Positions 20,293 through 29,309 of a DNA stretch of 64,000 nucleotides are shown here, piece after piece. The DNA comes from Pseudomonas sp. JQ170C. GTDB taxonomy: Bacteria > Pseudomonadota > Gammaproteobacteria > Pseudomonadales > Pseudomonadaceae. A program made the translations under genes and the position numbers. A model generated the notes under the pieces. The model ran no database searches. It saw nothing but the letters and a program-made list of their open reading frames with translations, and was not told the origin of the DNA. Location: assembly GCF_035581345.1 (NCBI RefSeq), contig NZ_CP141608.1:3440501-3504500 (forward strand), written 5' to 3'. The number at the start of each line of letters is the position of its first letter. Position 1 is the first letter of the stretch.

Positions 20293-20431
20293 AGGTCCGT
20301 TATTTGCGCAGGCTTTACGCTTTATCGGCGCACCGGACGCAATATTGAGCGAGGCTGGCTTTTTTTAGCGCGCTGGCGTTATGCTCGAACTGAAACGTTT
20401 CACCCAACCTAGAAAAAGAGGTGCTGCGCCC

Positions 20432-22051
20432 ATGGACCGTCTGCTCGATTCGCTGTTTCCCACTGCCAACGAGATCCCCGAGGCGTACCGCCTGGGCGAG
20501 CCGCTGGAGCAAACGGAGTACCTGGTCAACGGCCAGTTGCAGCGCTGGGACGGGCCCCTGGCCACGGTGCGCAGCCCGGTCTGGCTCAAGCAAGGCAACG
20601 AGGAAACCCAAGTGATCCTCGGCAAAACGCCGCTGCTCGATGCCGACACCGCCCTCACCGCCCTGGACGCCGCCGTGCACGCCTACGACAAGGGCCGCGG
20701 CGCCTGGCCGACGATGCGCGTTGCCGAGCGTATCCAACACGTCGAAACCTTCCTGGCCAGGATGCGTGAACAACGTAGCGCCGTGGTCAAGCTGCTGATG
20801 TGGGAGATCGGCAAGAACCTCAAGGATTCGGAAAAGGAATTCGACCGTACCTGCGACTACATCGTCGACACCATCGGCGCGCTCAAGGAACTGGACCGGC
20901 GCTCCAGCCGCTTTGAACTGGAGCAGGACACCCTCGGCCAGATTCGCCGCGCGCCCCTGGGTGTGGCGCTGTGCATGGGCCCCTACAACTACCCGCTCAA
21001 CGAGACCTTCACCACCCTGATCCCGGCGCTGATCATGGGCAACACCGTGGTGTTCAAACCGGCCAAGTTCGGCGTGCTGCTGATTCGCCCATTGCTCGAA
21101 GCGTTCCGCGACAGCTTCCCGGCGGGCGTGATCAACGTCATCTATGGCCGCGGCCGCGAAACCGTCAGTGCGCTGATGGCCAGCGGCAAGATTGATGTGT
21201 TCGCCTTCATCGGTACCAACAAGGCCGCCAGCGACCTGAAAAAGCTTCACCCGCGCCCGCACCGCCTGCGCGCGGCGCTGGGCCTGGACGCCAAGAACCC
21301 GGGGATCGTATTGCCCGAGGTCGACCTGGATAACGCCGTCAACGAAGCGGTCACGGGGGCGCTGTCGTTCAACGGCCAGCGTTGCACGGCGCTGAAGATC
21401 CTGTTCGTGCACGAGGCGGTGGTCGACCGCTTTCTCGACAAGTTCCAGCGCAAGCTGGCTGCCCTCAAGCCCGGCATGCCGTGGGAGCCGGGCGTGAGCC
21501 TGACGCCGCTGCCCGAGGCCGGCAAGATCGACTACCTCAATGGCCTGGTGGCCGATGCCCTCGACAAAGGCGCCCGGGTCATCAACGAAGGCGGCGGTGT
21601 CAGCCGTGGTTCGTTCTTCTACCCGGCACTGCTGTACCCGGTGAATGCGCGGATGCGCGTGTACCAGGAAGAGCAATTCGGCCCGGTGGTGCCGGTGGTG
21701 CCTTACCGCGACCTGCAAACGGTGATCGACTACGTGCTCGACTCGGATTTCGGCCAGCAACTGAGCATCTTCGGCACCAACCCGGCCGAGGTCGGGCGCC
21801 TGGTCGACACCTTCGCCAACCAGGTCGGGCGTATCAACCTCAACGCCCAGTGCCAGCGTGGTCCGGACACCTACCCGTTCAACGGGCGCAAGAACTCCGC
21901 CGAAGGCACCCTCTCGGTTCACGATGCGCTGCGGGTGTTCTCGATCCGCACCCTGGTGGCCACCAAGTTCCAGGAGAGCAACAAGCAACTGATCAGCGAC
22001 ATCATCCGCAACCGCGATTCGAGCTTCCTGACCACCGACTACATTTTCTAG
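20432..22051 (+). CDS. GapN-type NADP-dependent glyceraldehyde-3-phosphate dehydrogenase (ALDH superfamily)
   Basis: A 539-residue aldehyde dehydrogenase. The start at 20432 follows a GAGG; an in-frame ATG at 20381 has none. The NADP-fold region (MGPYNYPLNETFTTLIPAL, VFKPAKFG) and the catalytic cysteine (FNGQRCTALK) are clear. Where most ALDHs have the general-base Glu (LELGGKxP) this protein has LGLDAKNP, i.e. Gly at that site, which I believe is shared by its close relatives. Function as non-phosphorylating GAPDH, making 3-phosphoglycerate and NADPH, is from family resemblance. Stand-alone gene divergent from the GGDEF-EAL gene. Confidence 0.78.
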   Translation: MDRLLDSLFPTANEIPEAYRLGEPLEQTEYLVNGQLQRWDGPLATVRSPVWLKQGNEETQVILGKTPLLDADTALTALDAAVHAYDKGRGAWPTMRVAERIQHVETFLARMREQRSAVVKLLMWEIGKNLKDSEKEFDRTCDYIVDTIGALKELDRRSSRFELEQDTLGQIRRAPLGVALCMGPYNYPLNETFTTLIPALIMGNTVVFKPAKFGVLLIRPLLEAFRDSFPAGVINVIYGRGRETVSALMASGKIDVFAFIGTNKAASDLKKLHPRPHRLRAALGLDAKNPGIVLPEVDLDNAVNEAVTGALSFNGQRCTALKILFVHEAVVDRFLDKFQRKLAALKPGMPWEPGVSLTPLPEAGKIDYLNGLVADALDKGARVINEGGGVSRGSFFYPALLYPVNARMRVYQEEQFGPVVPVVPYRDLQTVIDYVLDSDFGQQLSIFGTNPAEVGRLVDTFANQVGRINLNAQCQRGPDTYPFNGRKNSAEGTLSVHDALRVFSIRTLVATKFQESNKQLISDIIRNRDSSFLTTDYIF

Positions 22052-22158
22052 TTGCCGTCCGTCCAGCGCCGAGGGTTTTGATTTGCCGAATAGCCGAAAC
22101 TGTACAAACATACAGTTTCGCGCCATTCACCCACGGCGCTTTAAGGAGGATCCATAAA

Positions 22159-22626
22159 ATGGCCGTCAAACCAATCCCCGAAGGACAACACAGCATCACC
22201 CCCTACCTCGGCATCAAGGATGCCGCCAAAGCCATCGACTTCTACAAGGCCGCCTTCGGTGCGGTCGAAATGTTTCGCCTCGACGCGCCCGACGGGCGTG
22301 TAGGCCATGCGGAGCTGAAGATCGGCGACTCCTCGATCATGCTTGCCGACCCTTGCGATCAGGCCGGCGGGCTGACCAGCAGCCAGTCGCTGGGCGGCGC
22401 CGCCATTGGCCTGCACCTGTATGTCGAGGATGTCGATGCCCGCTATGCCCAGGCGCTCAAGGCCGGGGCCACCCAGGTCAGTGCCGTGCAAGACCAGTTC
22501 TACGGCGACCGCAGCGGCACCCTGAAAGATCCGTTCGGCAACCTCTGGTTCATCTCCACCCACAAGGAAGACCTCTCGGTGGAAGAAATCCGCGCCCGCG
22601 CCGCAAAACTGTTCGGCGGGCAGTAA
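22159..22626 (+). CDS. VOC (glyoxalase/PhnB-like) family protein
   Basis: A 155-residue protein with an excellent ribosome-binding site (AAGGAGGA, eight bases before ATG 22159). It shows two beta-alpha-beta-beta-beta modules typical of the vicinal-oxygen-chelate fold, e.g. ITPYLGIKDAAKAIDFYKAAFGA and FYGDRSGTLKDPFGNLWFISTHKEDL, the latter typical of PhnB-like proteins. Likely a small metal-dependent or binding protein of unknown substrate. A rho-independent-like hairpin follows directly. Confidence 0.87.
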   Translation: MAVKPIPEGQHSITPYLGIKDAAKAIDFYKAAFGAVEMFRLDAPDGRVGHAELKIGDSSIMLADPCDQAGGLTSSQSLGGAAIGLHLYVEDVDARYAQALKAGATQVSAVQDQFYGDRSGTLKDPFGNLWFISTHKEDLSVEEIRARAAKLFGGQ

Positions 22627-22631
22627 CCGCG

Positions 22632-22667
22632 AAAGCCCGGCAGGCGAATGGTCGCCAGCCGGGCTTT
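22632..22667 (+). terminator. Hairpin terminator after the VOC gene
   Basis: AAAGCCCGGC pairs perfectly with GCCGGGCTTT around a 16-nt loop, six bases past the stop codon. The T-run is short (TTTGCATT). Confidence 0.65.
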
Positions 22668-22709
22668 GCATTAAGGTGGCAGGCACAGGAAGGCTGGCCA
22701 GGATTGTCC

Positions 22710-23903
22710 ATGAGAATCATCGAGAAGAACGCCGCGCTGGTGCGCACCCTCACCCCCGCCGAAGACGAACTGCTGCGTGGATTTGCGCAGGGCAGCCTGG
22801 AAGGCCCGCGCCTGTTGCAAGCCAATCAACTGCTGCTGAAGATCCGCGCCGCCGGGCACTGGCTGGCGTGTGATTGCCTGCCACGGGCAATGCCGGTGCT
22901 CAACGTCAACCTCAACAGCCACACCGGCACGCTGTTCCTCAAGAACAATCCCGGTACCGCCGAGCATGACCCCGACTGCGCCTTCATCAAGGATGAGCGC
23001 GAGGCCGGCCGTGCCGAGGAAAACGACAGCGTGCCCGCCGCCTGGCTCGCGCCCGACACGCCATTGCGCCTACTGGGTGACTTTCCCCGTGCCAGCACTT
23101 CTGCGGGCCAGCAGGAGGGCAGCAGCGGTGAGAAGCGCGAGCAGCAGCGCCTGCTGTCGCTGCTCTTGACCCTGATCGAGGCCAGCGGCCTGAATGTCTA
23201 CGCCACCCACCTGAAAAAGGACCTCACCGGCCAGTTCGCCGAACTGCGCAACGTGGCCAGCCGCTACCCGCTGATCGAACGGGTTCCGGCCAGCAACTAC
23301 CTGGAAACCCGCCTGGACATGAAGCACATGATGATGCTCAAGGCCCGGCTGCGTGACTCCAGCGCCTTTGGCAACCATCGCCGCTACGGCCTGATGCTCG
23401 ACTGCGTCAACCAGATCAAGACCCGCAAGGTGTTCAACGAGCGCAGCGAAGACGGCTTCGATTTCCAGGGCCATCACCTGCTCTGGGGTGGCAGCAAGAC
23501 CCCGGGGCCGTTGCTGGCCCTGGCGATCTACTCCCCCGCCACCGCCGGCAGCCACTTCTATGAACTGATCCATGTCGCCAGCGTGCCGGTGCTGTCGCGC
23601 GGTCAGTTTTTCCCGGTGTATCGCGATGAGGAACGCGAGCCGCTGAAGATGCTCGTCTCATTGATCGACTGGATGGCCAGCAAGGGCGTGCGGGTGATCA
23701 TGCGCCGCCCGGTGATCGGCAGCCAGGGCATGGATACCCTGGTGCTAAGTGCCGACCAGGACCGGGTGCTGTCGATATCACTGACCGAGCAGCCGCTGGG
23801 GCCGGAGCCCGAAGCCGAGACGTTCAAGCGCTATGCCGACTTCAAGAGCCTGGATACCTTCCGCAAGTATGTCGCGGGGTTCTTCATGCGCGGGCGTGAG
23901 TAG
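22710..23903 (+). CDS. Uncharacterised 397-residue protein with possible zinc site
   Basis: Not recognised with confidence. The start at 22710 (MRIIEKNAALV) lies after the upstream terminator. Cys54-x-Cys56 and His86-x3-Cys90 could form a CxC...HxxxC zinc site. A basic, Gln/Glu-rich linker (about 125-150) is followed by a longer soluble domain rich in aromatic residues. There is no signal peptide or membrane segment, so it is probably cytoplasmic. The Cys/His layout recalls DUF1173-type proteins of mobile elements, but I cannot confirm that. No integrase or conjugation gene is nearby. Codon use resembles the neighbours. Confidence 0.75.
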   Translation: MRIIEKNAALVRTLTPAEDELLRGFAQGSLEGPRLLQANQLLLKIRAAGHWLACDCLPRAMPVLNVNLNSHTGTLFLKNNPGTAEHDPDCAFIKDEREAGRAEENDSVPAAWLAPDTPLRLLGDFPRASTSAGQQEGSSGEKREQQRLLSLLLTLIEASGLNVYATHLKKDLTGQFAELRNVASRYPLIERVPASNYLETRLDMKHMMMLKARLRDSSAFGNHRRYGLMLDCVNQIKTRKVFNERSEDGFDFQGHHLLWGGSKTPGPLLALAIYSPATAGSHFYELIHVASVPVLSRGQFFPVYRDEEREPLKMLVSLIDWMASKGVRVIMRRPVIGSQGMDTLVLSADQDRVLSISLTEQPLGPEPEAETFKRYADFKSLDTFRKYVAGFFMRGRE

Positions 23904-23982
23904 CACCGCTGGTCGTCTGCATCGCACCCGGGGTGAGCGCGACGGCCCAATGTCTGGACAGCTCATGAAAAGGAGTTTGGCC

Positions 23983-24279
23983 ATGACCCGCACCACACTT
24001 GCCGCCCTGATCTTCAGCGCCTTGCTCGGCGCCCAGGCCTTTGCCGGCAGCACAGGCCCCACCAACCCCAACCCCGACACGGCCCCGGCGACACCGGCGC
24101 TGCCGGGGGTCAACACCGGTACCAACCCCACCGATACCCCGCTGCCCAACGGCACCGACCCCCGCACCCAGGGCAACGACAACGGCCGTCAGGGTGGCGT
24201 CGAAACCGACGGCACCCGGCGTGAGCCCAGTGATGGGACAGGGTCAGAGAAAGACGATCAAAGCACCGGCAGCTACTAG
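23983..24279 (+). CDS. Small secreted Pro/Thr/Gly/Asn-rich protein
   Basis: 98 residues. The start at 23983 follows AGGAG by seven bases. A signal peptide (about 1-21, ending AFA) precedes a low-complexity, hydrophilic mature part rich in Asn, Thr, Pro, Gly and Asp (GVNTGTNPTDTPLPNGTDP), probably disordered in the periplasm or outside. No known domain. A REP pair begins right after the stop. Confidence 0.7.
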   Translation: MTRTTLAALIFSALLGAQAFAGSTGPTNPNPDTAPATPALPGVNTGTNPTDTPLPNGTDPRTQGNDNGRQGGVETDGTRREPSDGTGSEKDDQSTGSY

Positions 24280-24281
24280 AC

Positions 24282-24352
24282 GTAGGAGCGGGCTTGCCCC
24301 GCGATGGCGATGTGACTGGCAGATCGCAATCGCGGGGCAAGCCCGCTCCTAC
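24282..24352. repeat. Inverted REP pair between convergent genes
   Basis: Two REP cores in opposite orientation between the small secreted protein gene and the NtrC-family gene. The TAG of the right-hand REP is the stop codon of the NtrC-family gene (rc of 24349-24351). Confidence 0.88.
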
Positions 24353-25782
24353 CACTGGCGTTTGTCTGGGCGGGTCAAGCCGAGTTTCTCGATACGGTAG
24401 CGCAGCATGTCCCGGCTCAAGCCCAGCAACCGTGCCGACTTGGTGACGTTCCAGTCGGTACGGTCGAGCATCTTGCGGACCATGTCGCGCTCCACCTCCG
24501 GCAAGCTGGTGGTGCCCGGTATTTCTGCGCTGCCTTGCAGTTCATGAACGTTGACAGGCGCCATCGGCAGATCCAGTGGTTCGTCTACCAGGCTCATGCA
24601 CACATTGAGCTGATGCGGGGCGATCTCCTCGTCCGGTGCAAGCAGCACGGTCTGTTCGAGCATGTTGCGCAGCTCACGCACGTTGCCCGGCCAGCTGTAG
24701 TTGAGCATCAACTCCTCGGCCTCGGGGCTGAAGTACAGGTGCGTCTTGCCATAGCGCTTGCCGTGCAGGGCCAGGAAGTGCCGGGCCAGCAGCAGGATGT
24801 CTTCGCCCCGGGCGTAGAGCCTGGGCACCTTGATCGAGATGATGCGCAGGCGGAAGAACAGGTCGCGACGAAACTTGCCCTGCTGCACCATTTGCTCAAG
24901 GTTGCAGTTGGTCGCGCTGATGATGCGCAGATCGACCTTGCGCTCCTTGACCGCACCGATACGGCGGATGGTGCGGTCTTCCAGCAATTTGAGCAGCTTG
25001 GCCTGCAACACCAGGTCCATTTCGCCAATTTCGTCCAGGAACAGGGTGCCGCCATCGGCCGCTTCCACCAGGCCAACCCGACGGTCCTTGGCATCGGTGA
25101 ATGCGCCCTTTTCATGGCCGAACAGTTCCGCCTCCAGAAGGTTGGCGGGAATGGATGCGCAGTTGAACTCGATAAACGGCCCTTTGCTGCGAGCGCCGTC
25201 AAAATGCAGGGCACGGGCCACCAGTTCCTTGCCGGTACCGGTTTCGCCTTCCACCAGCACCGGCGGCAGGTCACCGCTGGCCATGCGCCGTTCGGCGTCG
25301 AGCAATTGCGTGAGGGTGTGCTTGAGCCCGAGCATGGCCGGCGATTCGCCGATCAATGCCTGGCCGCCGGATTTCTGCGCCTCGCGCTCCTGGTAGAACG
25401 ACAGCGTGCGCTCCATGCGCTCGGCCGCCAGGGCCTTGTCGAGCATCAGCTTGAGCTCTGCCAGCACCACCGGTTTGGTCAGGTAATGGAACGCACCCTC
25501 TTTCATCGCCAGCACGGCATCCTCGACGTTGCCGTAGCCGGTCATCATGATCACCTTGAGCTCCGGCGCCCGTACCGTCAGCGCTTTGAGCAACTCATGG
25601 CCGCTCATCCCAGGCAGCGAGTTATCGGTCAGGACTGCATCTGGCTGGCACTGTTGCAACTGCTCCAGCGCCTGCTCGGCGCTGTGGCAAACGGTGACCT
25701 CAAAGCCTTTACGCTCCAGATAGGTCTGGATGTTCTCAGCGAGGATTTCATCATCCTCAACTACCAGGATGCTGTGCTCCAT
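24349..25782 (-). CDS. Sigma54-dependent response regulator (NtrC family)
   Basis: A 477-residue activator starting at 25782 (MEHSILVVED). It has a receiver with Asp53 (LTDNSLPG), an AAA+ domain with Walker A GETGTGKE, Walker B GGTLFLDEIGE and an R-finger region, and a C-terminal Fis-type HTH (WNVTKSARLLGLSRDMLRYRIEKLG). The sigma54-contact loop reads GAFTDA instead of GAFTGA; this variant exists in natural activators. It overlaps the upstream kinase gene by 26 bases. The nearest sigma54-type promoter is that of the curlin-like operon (29239), a likely target by position. Confidence 0.93.
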   Translation of the reverse strand: MEHSILVVEDDEILAENIQTYLERKGFEVTVCHSAEQALEQLQQCQPDAVLTDNSLPGMSGHELLKALTVRAPELKVIMMTGYGNVEDAVLAMKEGAFHYLTKPVVLAELKLMLDKALAAERMERTLSFYQEREAQKSGGQALIGESPAMLGLKHTLTQLLDAERRMASGDLPPVLVEGETGTGKELVARALHFDGARSKGPFIEFNCASIPANLLEAELFGHEKGAFTDAKDRRVGLVEAADGGTLFLDEIGEMDLVLQAKLLKLLEDRTIRRIGAVKERKVDLRIISATNCNLEQMVQQGKFRRDLFFRLRIISIKVPRLYARGEDILLLARHFLALHGKRYGKTHLYFSPEAEELMLNYSWPGNVRELRNMLEQTVLLAPDEEIAPHQLNVCMSLVDEPLDLPMAPVNVHELQGSAEIPGTTSLPEVERDMVRKMLDRTDWNVTKSARLLGLSRDMLRYRIEKLGLTRPDKRQW

Positions 25783-27247
25783 GGTCCCCTCCCGACGCAA
25801 CATTAAAGATCAGGCATACGCGGGTTCCTTCCTCCTCGCGGCTGCTCAAGGTAATCGAGCCGCCAAATCGTTCCATGATGCGCTTGACCAACACCAAGCC
25901 GACCCCGAGGCCGCCCTGCTTGGTGGTAAAAAACGGCTTGAAGACCATGCGCTCCTGCTGCTGGCTCATGCCTTTGCCAGTATCACTCAAGGTTAGCTGG
26001 ACCTTGCGTTCACTGGCGAGCTCAACGACCTCCAGGGTCAGTTGCCCGCCGCCGGGCATGGCCTCCAGGGCGTTGGAAAACAGGCTGTTGAGGATCTGGG
26101 TGAGCAACACCGGCTGGCTGACCACCTGTGCCGAGGGCGGCAGGCTGACCTGCAGTTGTACCTTGTTGCGCTCGATCTGCTGGGTGAAAGCATTGCAGGT
26201 GTCTTCGACGGCAGCCACCAGCTCGACCGCTTCGGCATCATCCTTCAGCGGCCGCAACGACACCAGTAGCTCGCGCACCCAGCGTGACATACGGTCGACC
26301 TGGCTGATGATGTCGCCAATGTTCTTCTGCGACTGGCTGCTGGCAATCTCCTGGGCGAGCTCGGCGCTGGAGCGAATGGTGGCCAGGGGATTGCGCAGGC
26401 TGTGGGCGACGGCCGAGGACATTTCGCCCAGGGCGACGAAGGTTTCGCTGGCCACAAGTTGCCGTTGCTGGGTCTGCAGCATGCTGGCGGCGCGGCGCAC
26501 GATCCAGAACAGGCCGAAGTAGATCAGCGCACCGCCGAGCAGGGTCGAGGTCCAGATCAGCACATAGCCACGCTGGATTCGCCGCACCAGGTCCTGGGGC
26601 TCCTTGTACACCTCGACCATCGACAGCACCTTGGTGCCACTGTCGTCGAACATGGGGATGTAGTTTTCGATGAACAGGTACTCGGGCTCGCGCAGGAACT
26701 TCTGTTCCTCGCGGTCCTCATGGGCCTTGTGATAGCTGGCCGACACCGGCATCTGGGAATTGAACGACTCGTCGAGGTCATGATCGGCGTCGATCTTCTT
26801 GCCGATCAGTTGCGGGTTGGTGGACCAGACGATGGTCCGGTCCAGGGCATAGACATTGCTCAGCAAGGTGTCGGGCAGGTGCTCGACATGATCGAGAAAC
26901 TCGCTGCGGGTCGCTGCGGCCAGGTCGGCACTGACGTGAGCATGCTGGCCATCCAGGCGCGGGTCGAGCAGCTCGGCCATGGTGGTGCCGGGGGGAATGC
27001 GCGAATGCCGCACTTCAGCCTGGGCCATGGCCTGGATGAACTGCGCGGTGAGCATGGCATCGCGCTCGACGCTGTCGTTGACGACGAAGCGCGTCGAGAC
27101 ATAGCCAAGGCCGATCGCCACCGAGGCGATGATCAACAGACTGACCACGGAAAACCAGCGCAGCAGATTGAACTCGCGCCAGTTGCGGTCGGGTATTGAT
27201 TGCGTGACGCGGCCCTCATCGGCCAGTTTCTTGTTCAGCACCTGCAT
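25757..27247 (-). CDS. Sensor histidine kinase 1, partner of the NtrC-family regulator
   Basis: A 496-residue membrane kinase. TM1 is about 31-51 and TM2 about 220-243, with an extracytoplasmic sensing region between them (about 170 residues). The H-box is SSAVAHSLRNPLATIRSSAELA and the ATPase N- and G-boxes are present (QILNSLFSNALEAM, GKGMSQQQ, GGLGVGLVLVKRIM). It overlaps the regulator gene, so they form a translationally coupled pair. The kinase encoded upstream is a close paralogue with the same layout. Confidence 0.92.
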   Translation of the reverse strand: MQVLNKKLADEGRVTQSIPDRNWREFNLLRWFSVVSLLIIASVAIGLGYVSTRFVVNDSVERDAMLTAQFIQAMAQAEVRHSRIPPGTTMAELLDPRLDGQHAHVSADLAAATRSEFLDHVEHLPDTLLSNVYALDRTIVWSTNPQLIGKKIDADHDLDESFNSQMPVSASYHKAHEDREEQKFLREPEYLFIENYIPMFDDSGTKVLSMVEVYKEPQDLVRRIQRGYVLIWTSTLLGGALIYFGLFWIVRRAASMLQTQQRQLVASETFVALGEMSSAVAHSLRNPLATIRSSAELAQEIASSQSQKNIGDIISQVDRMSRWVRELLVSLRPLKDDAEAVELVAAVEDTCNAFTQQIERNKVQLQVSLPPSAQVVSQPVLLTQILNSLFSNALEAMPGGGQLTLEVVELASERKVQLTLSDTGKGMSQQQERMVFKPFFTTKQGGLGVGLVLVKRIMERFGGSITLSSREEEGTRVCLIFNVASGGDHGAQHPGS

Positions 27248-27603
27248 CGGGTTTTCCTGGCGGGCTGTATTTTCTTAAAACTTATAGCTCAGACAGGTCC
27301 TGAAGTTTTACAACAAATTTAATGGCCCTTCGACCAGTGATAGTATTTTGCCTTTACTGGACTTCAAACACCCCGGCCGCCGGGCCTCGCACCTGCTCCA
27401 GTGCCCCCTGGCGCGTGGTCATGATCTCTCAACCAGTTTGATGGCCAGGCAATGTCGAACTGCAATTACTCGGCCAAACGCTTCAAGACATGCATGTACT
27501 TTCAATGACTTATGCGCACTACCTAATAAACAGCATCAGATAAACCTGGGGAATTTTTGCCCCAGAGTCGGGTAAAGGTCGGGTAAAAGAAGGGGGAATG
27601 TCG
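27248..27603. other. Intergenic gap between the two kinase genes
   Basis: 356 bp without a convincing gene. An inverted repeat TAAAACTT (27278-27285) / AAGTTTTA (27305-27312) lies just upstream of kinase 1. Inside it the minus-strand motif CTGAGCTATAA resembles CTGGGCTATAA upstream of kinase 2 (about 29102-29112), a possible shared promoter element. Confidence 0.5.
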
Positions 27604-29073
27604 TCAGCTGGCAGGCAGCAGGTGAACCACGCGGAAGGTCAATTGTACGCAGGTGCCCTCGCCTTCACTGCTGGTCAGCCGCACTGCGCCACCGAAGCGC
27701 TCCATGATCCGCTTGACCAGCACCAGGCCCACGCCCAATCCGCCTTGCTTGGTGGTGAAAAAAGGCTTCATGGCCATGTGCAGCTGCTCCTCGGTCATGC
27801 CCTTGCCACTGTCACACACGCGCAGGATCAAGGTCTTGCGGTTAAGGCTGACCTGCTCGATGCGCAAGGTGCCGCCTTCGGCCATCGCTTCCAGCGCGTT
27901 GGCGATCAGGCTGTTGAAGATCTGCCCCAGCAATACCGATTGGCTGAACACCTGCACACCCGCCAGCGGGTCTACCTGGACCACGATGCCCTGGCGCTTG
28001 AGAGGCAGGGAGAAGGCCTGCAGGCTGTCTTGCAGGACCCGTTCCAGCTCCACCGGCGCGGGCTCATCGTTGAGCGGGCGCAATGACTGCAGCAATTGGC
28101 GAACCCAGTGCGACATCCGATCGACCTGGCTGATGATGTCGCCAATGTTCTTCTGGGCCGGGCCCTCCTCGAACTCCTGGGCCAGTTCCGCGCTGGAGCG
28201 GATGCTGGCCAGCGGGTTACGCAGACTGTGGGCAACCGCTGACGACATCTCGCCCAGCGCCACGTAGGTTTCGTTGTTGATCAAGCGCTTTTGCTGCAGC
28301 GCCAATTGCCGGTTGGCGCGGTACATCAGCCAGAACAGCCCCCCATAGACCAGCGTCGCGCCCACTGCGACGGCCAGCCAGATCAGCAGCAGGCCACGCT
28401 CGATACGCAGAATCAGGTCACGGGGCTCCTTGTAGATCTCCACCATGGCCGTGACGTTCTCGCCATCGGCATCGAACAGCGGAATGTAGTTCTCGATGAA
28501 CAGTTGCTCAGGCGGGGTGATGAACTTCTGCTCGCTGCGCCCCTGGTCAACGTCGTGGTAGCTGGCCGAGACCCGCACCTTGTTTTCAAAGGCGGTATCG
28601 AGGTCTTCATCGGATTCGATCATCTTGCCCACCAGCGCCGGGTTGCTTGACCAGATCACCGTGCGATCCGGCGCATAGATGTTGGCCAGGAGCATGTCGG
28701 GCAGGTTGGCCACATGGTCGAGAAACTCGCCCCGGGCGCTGCGCCGGGCCTGGGGATCGACATCCGGGTAGCTCAGGTCCAGCCGCGGGTCGAGCAATTC
28801 GCCCATGGTGCGCACGTTGGGAATGGACACATGGCGTACCTCGGCCGCGGCGATCGCCTGGATGAACTGCGCGGTCAACAGCGCATCGCGCTCGACGCTT
28901 TCGTTGATCACGAAGCGGCTGGAAATCAGCCCCAGGCCCACCGCCACCGAGAGGATGATCGCCAGGCTGACAAAGGCATACCAGCGCAGCAGGTTAAAGG
29001 GCCGCTTGCCCGTACCGGCGGGGTGCGAGGTTTCTTGCAGGGGTGGCGAATCCAGGCGTGATTGCAGGTCCAT
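27604..29073 (-). CDS. Sensor histidine kinase 2, paralogue of kinase 1
   Basis: A 489-residue kinase with the same architecture as kinase 1: two TM segments, an extracytoplasmic domain, H-box SSAVAHSLRNPLASIRSSAELA, and HATPase with ANALEAM and GGLGVGLVLVKRIMERFGG. The pair is similar throughout (VERDA.LTAQFIQA, EVRH, LLDPRLD, FIENYIP), indicating tandem duplication. No regulator gene follows it directly, so both kinases may feed the single NtrC-family regulator at 24349. It diverges from the curlin-like operon. Confidence 0.92.
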   Translation of the reverse strand: MDLQSRLDSPPLQETSHPAGTGKRPFNLLRWYAFVSLAIILSVAVGLGLISSRFVINESVERDALLTAQFIQAIAAAEVRHVSIPNVRTMGELLDPRLDLSYPDVDPQARRSARGEFLDHVANLPDMLLANIYAPDRTVIWSSNPALVGKMIESDEDLDTAFENKVRVSASYHDVDQGRSEQKFITPPEQLFIENYIPLFDADGENVTAMVEIYKEPRDLILRIERGLLLIWLAVAVGATLVYGGLFWLMYRANRQLALQQKRLINNETYVALGEMSSAVAHSLRNPLASIRSSAELAQEFEEGPAQKNIGDIISQVDRMSHWVRQLLQSLRPLNDEPAPVELERVLQDSLQAFSLPLKRQGIVVQVDPLAGVQVFSQSVLLGQIFNSLIANALEAMAEGGTLRIEQVSLNRKTLILRVCDSGKGMTEEQLHMAMKPFFTTKQGGLGVGLVLVKRIMERFGGAVRLTSSEGEGTCVQLTFRVVHLLPAS

Positions 29074-29238
29074 CGCGAACTCCGGCAGATGACTTCTAAG
29101 GTTATAGCCCAGTTCCCGAATTTACCCCGTGCTGTTCCCCCAATCGCCCCCAACCCTGGGTCATCGGCCCCGGCCACTGACACGCCGAAAACACCCCCGA
29201 CGGCCCTGTAGCCCTCGCGTTTGGCGTGTTTGACAACA

Positions 29239-29254
29239 TTGGTATGGAACTTGC
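29239..29254 (+). promoter_or_regulatory. Sigma54 (-24/-12) promoter of the curlin-like operon
   Basis: TTGGTATGGAACTTGC matches YTGGCACGrNNNTTGC, with GG (29241-29242) and GC (29253-29254) exactly ten bases apart. Transcription would begin near 29266, 44 bases before the first start codon. An interrupted inverted repeat just upstream (29180-29192 ACACGCCGAAAAC; 29219-29229 GTTTGGCGTGT) could be an activator site. Confidence 0.65.
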
Positions 29255-29309
29255 CGAGCTTCCTGCAAAGGCCCCACGCCCATGGGCTCGATTGCAAGAG
29301 GGAAGACTC

